DNA from: Gammaproteobacteria bacterium
GTDB lineage: Bacteria; Pseudomonadota; Gammaproteobacteria; Pseudomonadales; Oleiphilaceae
Direction: 5' to 3'
Assembly: GCA_003695085.1 (NCBI GenBank)
Contig: RFIV01000326.1
Span: 1 to 5,013, forward strand
DNA: 5,013 bases
Position 1 is the first letter of the stretch. Each line of letters opens with the position of its first letter. Below, in pieces: positions 1 to 5,013 of the stretch. Position numbers and translations under genes: made by a program. The notes below the pieces were generated by a model. It did not search any database and was not told the DNA's origin. It saw only the letters and a list, made by a program, of their open reading frames with translations.

Positions 1-2592
1 GAAGTGCATGGTATCAAAAGCTATGCGAGGGTGCGCCACCTGCCTTTCGTGCCGGATCTGGCCATTATCTGTACACCCCCGGAGACCGTGCCCAAGATGG
101 TGCGCAAGCTGGGGGAGCACAAGGTTCGGGCCTGCATGATTCTGACCGGTGGGCTCTCGCGCACACACAGCCGCAGTGGTCGCCCCCTGATGTATTCGGT
201 TCGTGATATTGCCAGTCAGCATCGCATGCGGGTACTCGGGCCCAATACCGTAGGCTTCATGAGTGCGCACAAGAACATTAATGCGACCTATCTGCACATG
301 GGCGTCTTGCCGGGCAAGATTTCATTCATTGGTCAGTCGGGCACACTGGCCGGGGCGGTGGTGGACTGGGCCCTGCACCGGGAAGTGGGGTTCTCCCATC
401 TCGTCACGCTCGGCGATGGCGTGGATGTGGATCTGGATGATCTGGTCGATTACCTGTCCCAGGATCGCAAGACTCAGGCGTTGCTGCTTCACGTTGAGAC
501 TATTCCCAATCCGCGGCGCTTTATCTCTGCGGTGCGGACAGTGAGCCGGGCCAAGCCGGTCATTGCCATCAAGAGCGGCCGAACGGAGGCCAGTCAATGG
601 AAGCCACACAAGCCGCCCCGGGGACTCACAGCAGTGGACCCGATTTATGATGCGGTATTGCGGCGTGCGGGGATCCTGCGGGTCAATGGCATGGATGAGA
701 TGTTCGATGCGCTGGAGACACTGTCGCGCATGAAGCCGGTGCGGCGACACTCGCTGGCGATTCTGAGCAACGGTTTCGGGCCCGGAGTGTTGGCGGTGGA
801 TCGCCTGGCCAGCCTGGAGGGCGAACTGGCTGAGCTGGCGTCCGAAACGATCGAAGCATTGGCGGAGCTGTTGCCGCCTTACTGGACACGGCGCAACCCG
901 ATTGACCTGAACTATGATGCCGGCCCGTCCACTTACGCCAAGGCGATTCAGATTCTGGAAAAGGACCCGAACGTCTCCAATGTGCTGGTGATGTTCAGCC
1001 CCAGCCTGACGGAAGACTCGCTGCAGGTGGCCGATGAGGTCATCAAGGTGGCCAGGCGCAGCTACATGAACATCTTTACCTGCTGGCTGGGCTACGCGAC
1101 GGTTCAGGATGCGCGGCAGGCATTCTGGGAGGCGGGCATTCCCACCTTCTTCACACCGGACAAGGCAATCAAGGCCTTCATGCACCTGGTCAATCACCAG
1201 CGGGGTCAGGAGCTGTTGAAACAGACACCCAAGTCGTATGTGAACCCCTGGGCTGACCGATCCGTGGCACGCAAGATCGTCATGGGTGCCTACAAGGATG
1301 GACGCGAATCGCTGACAAACGAGGAAGCCCGACAGGTGCTGGAGGTCTATGGGATCCGCCCGCTGGAGACCGTCTACTGCCGAACGCCCGAGGAGGTGGC
1401 CGAAGTGGCCCGTGAAAAGGCGCACCCGGTCAACATCAAGATTCACTACGAGGCACTGCAGGAGCCTTTCCTGGGCGAGGACAAGGCACGCGAACAGTTC
1501 AAGGCGACCATTCGCCGGCTGAGCGAGCCGGAGGCCATTATCAAGGCCTGTAGCCATTTGAGAGCAGAAGGCGACAAGCACTTTCCGCCTGAATCCTTTG
1601 TCGGTTACTCCGTGCAGGATGCGATGAAAGAAGCGGGCGGTATCGCCTTCAATATTGGCGTGACACGTGATGCCTGTTTTGGCCCGCTCATCCTGTGTGG
1701 TGCTGGAGGGGTGCGCATCAATGTGCTGGCGGACAGGCAAGTGGCCCTGCCGCCTCTGAATCTGGCGCTGGCCGAGGATGCCGTTTCGCGTTCGCACATG
1801 TTCAGGCTGTTGAAAAACTATTCCTATCAGCCCGAAAAAGACGCACGTGCCTTGTGTGAAGCACTGGTGGCCCTTTCTCAGTTGCTGGTGGACCTGCCGG
1901 TGATTCGCGGAGTGGAAGTGGAGCCGCTGCTGTTTGACCGCGAAGGGGTGGTGGCTGTGGACATGGCCATTGATCTGGGGCCACCTGTCCGGCCCGCCAT
2001 CGAACCGTACCCGGAAGAACTTCGTGAATGGATGATGCTGCCCAAGTCACGGCGCAAGGCCGAGATTCGGCCGGTTCGGCCCGAGGACGAGCCGGCGCAC
2101 ATCGAGTTTCATTCGAAGTTGTCGCCGGAATCCATCCGCTACCGATTCTTCCACTATCGCAAGCACCTCAGTCACGATGATCTCGTGCGCATGTTGCACA
2201 TCGATTATGACCGAGAGATGGCTTTCATCGCCGTCTCTGACAGGGGAGACGGGACGGAGGAGACACTGGGAGTCGTGCGCACCTGGACGGATGCCGACAA
2301 CATTCAGTGTGAATTTGCGGTGATTGTTCGGGATGACATGCGCGGTGAAAATCTGGGCTGGGCGCTGATGCGCAAGATGATCGACTACTGTACCGAACGC
2401 GGCACCATCGAAATGATCGGTACCGTGCTGCCGGACAACAAGCCCATGTTGAAGCTGGCCGAAAAACTCGGTTTTGAAATACGTTACGATCCGGAAGAGG
2501 AGGTGATGGCCCTGCGATTGCCGCTCAATGAGCCGGAGGGGTGGCAGAAGGAGCGCCTGGCGGCGCTCCATGGGGAGCCGGTTAGCGAATGA
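1..2592 (+). CDS. patZ: Pat/PatZ-type protein lysine acetyltransferase (acyl-CoA synthetase-like domain + GNAT), 5'-partial
   Basis: Cytoplasmic enzyme that transfers acetyl from acetyl-CoA to protein lysines; its best-known target in enterics is acetyl-CoA synthetase, which it inactivates. The frame is open from base 1 and ends at TGA 2590-2592, giving 863 codons. The GTG at base 4 is not the start: against remembered E. coli PatZ (886 aa), LPFVPDLAIICT here matches about residue 66 onward, so roughly 50 residues lie upstream. Numbering from the codon at base 1, the order is: end of a Rossmann CoA-binding domain (LGPNTVG 79-85), succinyl-CoA-ligase-like domain (GQSGTLAG 110-117, IKSGR 190-194, LSNGFG 255-260, NPIDL 299-303), ATP-grasp-like region (about 440-660; FGPLI 560-564, ALPPLN near 583), and C-terminal GNAT domain (about 688-850; IDYDREM 734-740, conserved Glu771 in the EFAV strand, CoA loop RGENLG 781-786). 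Oddities: the ATP-grasp HKS signature and the phosphohistidine motif are not recognisable. It converges with rdgC. Identification by eye; family assignment is very secure, target specificity is inferred. Confidence 0.95.
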   Translation, partial: EVHGIKSYARVRHLPFVPDLAIICTPPETVPKMVRKLGEHKVRACMILTGGLSRTHSRSGRPLMYSVRDIASQHRMRVLGPNTVGFMSAHKNINATYLHMGVLPGKISFIGQSGTLAGAVVDWALHREVGFSHLVTLGDGVDVDLDDLVDYLSQDRKTQALLLHVETIPNPRRFISAVRTVSRAKPVIAIKSGRTEASQWKPHKPPRGLTAVDPIYDAVLRRAGILRVNGMDEMFDALETLSRMKPVRRHSLAILSNGFGPGVLAVDRLASLEGELAELASETIEALAELLPPYWTRRNPIDLNYDAGPSTYAKAIQILEKDPNVSNVLVMFSPSLTEDSLQVADEVIKVARRSYMNIFTCWLGYATVQDARQAFWEAGIPTFFTPDKAIKAFMHLVNHQRGQELLKQTPKSYVNPWADRSVARKIVMGAYKDGRESLTNEEARQVLEVYGIRPLETVYCRTPEEVAEVAREKAHPVNIKIHYEALQEPFLGEDKAREQFKATIRRLSEPEAIIKACSHLRAEGDKHFPPESFVGYSVQDAMKEAGGIAFNIGVTRDACFGPLILCGAGGVRINVLADRQVALPPLNLALAEDAVSRSHMFRLLKNYSYQPEKDARALCEALVALSQLLVDLPVIRGVEVEPLLFDREGVVAVDMAIDLGPPVRPAIEPYPEELREWMMLPKSRRKAEIRPVRPEDEPAHIEFHSKLSPESIRYRFFHYRKHLSHDDLVRMLHIDYDREMAFIAVSDRGDGTEETLGVVRTWTDADNIQCEFAVIVRDDMRGENLGWALMRKMIDYCTERGTIEMIGTVLPDNKPMLKLAEKLGFEIRYDPEEEVMALRLPLNEPEGWQKERLAALHGEPVSE
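2550..2569. repeat. Perfect 8-bp inverted repeat (hairpin) at the pat/rdgC convergent junction
   Basis: GGAGCGCC (2550-2557), loop TGGC (2558-2561), GGCGCTCC (2562-2569). The stem is uninterrupted with seven G:C pairs and one A:T. It lies inside the last codons of pat, about 20 nt before its stop, and about 12 nt beyond the rdgC stop on the other strand. Neither side has a proper T-run (the minus strand continues TTCTGCC), so it is not a textbook intrinsic terminator. It could act as a 3'-end stabilising or pausing structure for rdgC mRNA. The structure is seen directly; any function is inferred. Confidence 0.55.
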
Positions 2593-3499
2593 TATCCGCC
2601 TGATCTTCGCCGCCCAGCGCTTCTATCAGGGCATTGATCAGGCCACCCAGTTCAGCCGTCATCAGCGCCACGTCCGCGTCAAAACGGATCATCGGATCTT
2701 CGTCTGCGCCGGTGTAGGCGGCATCATCATCCTGCTGCAGGGGCTTGATGGCCCGCAACTTCAGATCTTCCGCGGCGACACAGGCAATGCGGTCATCACA
2801 ATTGAGGGCCAGGCGCGTCACCACCATTTCATCCTCAAGGTGGGCCTGTACGGCATCTGCCAGCTGTCCTGCACCTTTTACGCGGATCACCGTGTCATCC
2901 CCTTCCGCACGCAGCTCGGCCTGATCGGCCCAGGACAGCGGGGCGGGCGCTGCGCCTTCCCGCAGCCAGGCGGTAAACAGGGCAACGGGCGATTCCTGCG
3001 TGCGTACCAGCTGAATGGGCAGTGAGCCCAGCGTCTGACGCAGGAACCCCGTGAACTCGTCGGCGCGGGTGGGGGTGGCCGTATCCACGACCAGGCGGTT
3101 GGCCTGGGTGTCGATCCAGGCGCGGGTCACCTTCTGGCGGGTAAAGGCGCGCGGATAGAGCTCGATCATCAGCTCTTCTTTCAGGGCGTCCTTTTCCTTC
3201 TTGCGCAGCTTGCGGCCTTCCTTCTCTTCCAGCATCGCTACCCGTTCGGCCAGTTCCTCCTTGACCACGGAGGCGGGCAGAATCCGTTCTTCCTTGCGCA
3301 GTGCAATGAAGATGTGGGGGCCTTGTTGCCAGGCAAGCGGGCCTTCTGGCTGAGGTGTCGGTGACGTCCAGCCCATGCTGGCGGGCTGGGTCTTGCCGCA
3401 GGGTTGGAAACCGGCTTCGGACAGGGCGGCCTCAAGGGTTTCCGCTGTCCAGTCCACGGGTTTGGTAAAGCTGTAAATGCAGGCGTTCTTGAACCACAT
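2582..3499 (-). CDS. rdgC: Recombination-associated protein RdgC
   Basis: Nucleoid-associated DNA-binding protein that forms a ring-shaped dimer around duplex DNA and, in E. coli, restrains RecA-promoted strand exchange; also needed for pilin antigenic variation in Neisseria. The 305-residue product is close to E. coli RdgC (303 aa). Family segments seen: MWFKNACIYSF at the N-terminus, the FQPCG and SMGW blocks (31-44), ALRKEERILP (66-75), the charged helix around 80-108 with KLRKKEKDALKEE, YPRAFTR (115-121), LGSLP (157-161), VVTRLAL (226-232) and the RFDAD...MTAELGGLI...LGGE tail (272-298). Phe119 corresponds to E. coli Phe120, reported important for DNA binding; the E. coli Lys211-Gln212 pair is not clearly kept (VKGAGQL at 207-213). 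ATG 3497-3499 was chosen because it matches the family N-terminus and has AAGGAG upstream; the frame stays open upstream to 3721 but that stretch does not resemble RdgC. Convergent with pat (11-bp overlap), divergent from acs. Confidence 0.96.
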   Translation of the reverse strand: MWFKNACIYSFTKPVDWTAETLEAALSEAGFQPCGKTQPASMGWTSPTPQPEGPLAWQQGPHIFIALRKEERILPASVVKEELAERVAMLEEKEGRKLRKKEKDALKEELMIELYPRAFTRQKVTRAWIDTQANRLVVDTATPTRADEFTGFLRQTLGSLPIQLVRTQESPVALFTAWLREGAAPAPLSWADQAELRAEGDDTVIRVKGAGQLADAVQAHLEDEMVVTRLALNCDDRIACVAAEDLKLRAIKPLQQDDDAAYTGADEDPMIRFDADVALMTAELGGLINALIEALGGEDQADIIR

Positions 3500-3511
3500 A
3501 TTGGCAGAGTG

Positions 3512-3517
3512 CTCCTT
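3512..3517 (-). promoter_or_regulatory. Ribosome binding site of rdgC
   Basis: On the minus strand this reads AAGGAG, a near-perfect Shine-Dalgarno match, followed by 12 nt and then ATG at 3499. The spacing is slightly long, but it is the only good site near the start predicted by family length, and it decides against the upstream in-frame ATG at 3592. Confidence 0.6.
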
Positions 3518-3529
3518 GTTGGGACGGGG

Positions 3530-3535
3530 ATTATG
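3530..3535 (-). promoter_or_regulatory. Possible -10 element for rdgC
   Basis: The minus strand reads CATAAT, five of six matches to the sigma-70 -10 consensus. Transcription would start near 3523, leaving a leader of about 24 nt that includes the AAGGAG site. No convincing -35 lies 16-18 nt upstream (TGGCAG at 17 nt), so the call is tentative. Confidence 0.3.
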
Positions 3536-3560
3536 CGAAAAAACGGCGCCGCCTGCCATC

Positions 3561-3590
3561 TTGACAAGTGGCTGATCTGTCCGGTTAGAC
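3561..3590 (+). promoter_or_regulatory. Possible upstream promoter for acs (consensus -35, poor -10)
   Basis: TTGACA at 3561-3566 is a perfect sigma-70 -35 hexamer lying inside the small palindrome CTTGACAAG (3560-3568). The best -10 at suitable spacing is only GTTAGA or TTAGAC (3584-3590), a poor match. If used, it would give acs a leader of about 110 nt. The hexamer could also be chance or part of a regulator site. Confidence 0.2.
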
Positions 3591-3648
3591 ATTGGTTGTA
3601 AGGGGCGACACGGATGCTTTTGACGGTGGTATGCTCGCCAAGGTGAGT

Positions 3649-3655
3649 CTATAGT
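3649..3655 (+). promoter_or_regulatory. Possible acs -10 element (CTATAGT, sigma-S-like)
   Basis: TATAGT (3650-3655) matches the -10 consensus at five of six positions and is preceded by C (CTATAGT), which resembles the extended -10 favoured by the stationary-phase sigma factor RpoS (CTATACT). The -35 position at 17 nt (TGGTAT) is poor. Transcription would start near 3662, giving a leader of about 44 nt that is A-rich (3674-3693). An acetate-scavenging gene induced on entry to stationary phase would fit, but this is inference; no CRP half-site pair with proper spacing was found. Confidence 0.35.
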
Positions 3656-3693
3656 GGTTTCCGTTGGGAAGTCACAATACAAATAACAAACAA

Positions 3694-3702
3694 GAGAGGG
3701 AG
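3694..3702 (+). promoter_or_regulatory. Ribosome binding site of acs
   Basis: GAGAGGGAG is a purine-rich Shine-Dalgarno match; its GAGG core (3696-3699) is 6 nt from the ATG at 3706. An in-frame TAG at 3652-3654 and the absence of any in-frame ATG or GTG between it and 3706 support this start. Confidence 0.75.
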
Positions 3703-3705
3703 TCC

Positions 3706-5013
3706 ATGAGCGACCATTCAATCTATCCCGTTCCTGCAGAGCTGGCCGAGAAAGCCTGGATCAACCAGGAGACTTACGAACGGATGTATGCGCAATCCGT
3801 GGAAGATCCGGAAGGCTTCTGGGGCGAGCATGGCACTCGCATTGACTGGATCAAGCCCTACACCCAGGTCAAGGATGTCAGCTACAACCTCGATGACCTG
3901 CACATCCGCTGGTACCACGATGGTACGCTGAACGCCTGTTACAACTGCATCGACCGTCATCTGCCTGCACGCGCCAATCAGACCGCGATTATCTGGGAGG
4001 GTGCCGAACCCAGTGACGACGCACATATCACGTACCAGGAGCTGTACGAGAAAGTCTGCAAGCTCGCCAACGCCATGAAGGGCATGGGCGTGAAGAAAGG
4101 GGACGTGGTGACCATCTACATGCCCATGATTCCCGAGGCCGCCTATGCCATGCTGGCCTGTGCCCGGATTGGTGCTGTGCACTCGGTTGTGTTTGGCGGG
4201 TTCTCGCCGGAAGCGCTGGCGGGCCGGATCGAGGATGGCAAGGCACGGTTCGTCATCACGGCTGATGAGGGTGTGCGCGGTGGCCGCACCATTCCGTTGA
4301 AAAAGAACACTGATGCGGCCTGTGAGATCGCTGCAGAAATGGGGCAGACCGTTGAGAAGGTGCTGGTGGTCAGGCGCACCGGTGGCAGCATCAACTGGGT
4401 GGACGGGCGCGATGTCTGGTATCACGAAGCGGTAGAAGGCGCCTCAACGGATTGCCCGCCAGAAGAAATGAATGCCGAGGACCCGCTGTTTATCCTGTAC
4501 ACCTCCGGCTCCACAGGCAAGCCCAAGGGCGTCCTGCATACCACTGGTGGCTACATGGTGTATGCCTCCATGACCCACCAGTACGTCTTCGATTATCATG
4601 ATGGGGACGTGTACTGGTGTACCGCGGACGTGGGCTGGATTACCGGTCACTCCTACATTGTCTATGGTCCATTGGCCAATGGCGCTATTACCCTGATGTT
4701 CGAGGGCGTGCCCAACTATCCGGATGCTTCGCGCTTCTGGGAAGTGGTGGACAAGCACAAGGTCAACATCTTCTACACCGCGCCGACCGCCATTCGTGCA
4801 CTGATGCGCCTCGGTGATGAGCCGGTGAAGAAAACCAGCCGGGCATCTCTCAAACTGCTGGGCTCCGTGGGTGAACCCATCAACCCTGAGGCGTGGGAGT
4901 GGTACTATGATGTCGTGGGCGAGAAACGGTGTCCGATTGTCGATACCTGGTGGCAGACCGAAACGGGTGGTATTCTGATCACGCCGCTGCCCGGTGCAAC
5001 GCCGCTCAAACCC
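3706..5013 (+). CDS. acs: AMP-forming acetyl-CoA synthetase, 3'-partial
   Basis: Converts acetate, ATP and CoA to acetyl-CoA, AMP and PPi through an acetyl-adenylate; the cytoplasmic high-affinity route for acetate uptake. The frame is open for 436 codons to the window edge, two thirds of the usual ~650 residues, with no frameshift. Seen: ACAS N-terminal segment (FWGEHG 40-45, DWIKPY), DEGVRGGR at 187-194 (the arginines correspond to CoA-phosphate contacts), the ATP-binding P-loop TSGSTGKPKG at 266-275, DVGWITGHSY at 308-317, LGSVGEPINPEAWEWYY from 385, and DTWWQTETGG at 413-422. Acetate-pocket residues by comparison with Salmonella Acs are Ile312 (Val there), Thr313, Val388 and Trp416. The C-terminal domain with the acetylatable lysine (Lys609 in Salmonella, PxxRSGK motif) is outside the window, so control by the nearby Pat cannot be verified here. 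Transcribed divergently from rdgC. Start supported by the RBS, the upstream in-frame stop and family length. Confidence 0.97.
   Translation, partial: MSDHSIYPVPAELAEKAWINQETYERMYAQSVEDPEGFWGEHGTRIDWIKPYTQVKDVSYNLDDLHIRWYHDGTLNACYNCIDRHLPARANQTAIIWEGAEPSDDAHITYQELYEKVCKLANAMKGMGVKKGDVVTIYMPMIPEAAYAMLACARIGAVHSVVFGGFSPEALAGRIEDGKARFVITADEGVRGGRTIPLKKNTDAACEIAAEMGQTVEKVLVVRRTGGSINWVDGRDVWYHEAVEGASTDCPPEEMNAEDPLFILYTSGSTGKPKGVLHTTGGYMVYASMTHQYVFDYHDGDVYWCTADVGWITGHSYIVYGPLANGAITLMFEGVPNYPDASRFWEVVDKHKVNIFYTAPTAIRALMRLGDEPVKKTSRASLKLLGSVGEPINPEAWEWYYDVVGEKRCPIVDTWWQTETGGILITPLPGATPLKP

Noticed and set aside
4..6. GTG at base 4 as the pat start codon
   Set aside because: The frame is open to base 1 and the first visible residues already correspond to about residue 52 of E. 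coli PatZ, so the true start is outside the window.
322..1797. 491-codon open frame on the minus strand opposite pat
   Set aside because: It lies wholly antisense to a recognisable domain-rich gene, its product is Arg/His/Gln-rich with no family motif, and it is the usual shadow produced by high GC codon use.
2528..3025. 165-codon plus-strand frame opposite rdgC
   Set aside because: Complement of the conserved RdgC C-terminal half; no RBS and no recognisable domain.
3535..3551. CGGCGCCG followed by six T on the minus strand as an intrinsic terminator
   Set aside because: The GC palindrome has no loop, so it cannot form a stable short hairpin, and it lies upstream of rdgC rather than after a gene.
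3620..3655. TTGACG (3620-3625) paired with TATAGT (3650-3655) as a sigma-70 promoter
   Set aside because: The spacer would be 24 nt, far beyond the workable 16-18 nt.
3500..3721. N-terminal extension of rdgC by up to 74 codons
   Set aside because: The extension does not resemble RdgC, would overlap the acs start, and the AAGGAG site plus family length place the start at 3499.
3718..4425. 235-codon minus-strand frame opposite acs
   Set aside because: Antisense to highly conserved acs sequence; composition and lack of motifs mark it as a shadow.

Overview
The window reads as chromosomal core-genome DNA from a gammaproteobacterium of moderately high GC. The reasons are a nucleotide-associated RdgC protein (a family essentially confined to beta- and gammaproteobacteria), a PatZ/Pka-type protein acetyltransferase with the domain order of the enteric enzyme, and an AMP-forming acetyl-CoA synthetase. 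Genus cannot be fixed by eye. There are no IS elements, tRNAs, rRNAs, CRISPR arrays or phage genes.

Layout: (1) Bases 1-2592, + strand: most of a Pat (PatZ/YfiQ/Pka) protein lysine acetyltransferase, cut at its 5' side with about 50 residues missing. (2) Bases 2582-3499, - strand: complete rdgC, 305 aa, converging on pat with an 11-bp tail-to-tail overlap. A perfect 8-bp-stem hairpin (2550-2569) sits at this junction. (3) Bases 3500-3705: a 206-bp divergent control region between rdgC and acs, with ribosome binding sites for both genes and weak promoter candidates. (4) Bases 3706-5013, + strand: the first 436 codons of acs (acetyl-CoA synthetase, normally about 650 aa), running off the right edge.

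The biological theme is acetate activation and its post-translational brake. In enterics, Pat acetylates a C-terminal lysine of Acs and switches off adenylation, a CobB-type deacetylase reverses this, and pat, acs and rdgC are unlinked. Here the modifier and its classic target lie on the same strand, separated only by the inverted rdgC.

The most notable sequence features are inside Pat. The ATP-grasp part of the acyl-CoA-synthetase-like half has lost its usual nucleotide-binding signature, the phosphohistidine segment is remodelled, and the GNAT CoA-binding loop carries Asn where Gly is usual. I see no strong candidate for a wholly new system; the findings are variations on known families and arrangement.
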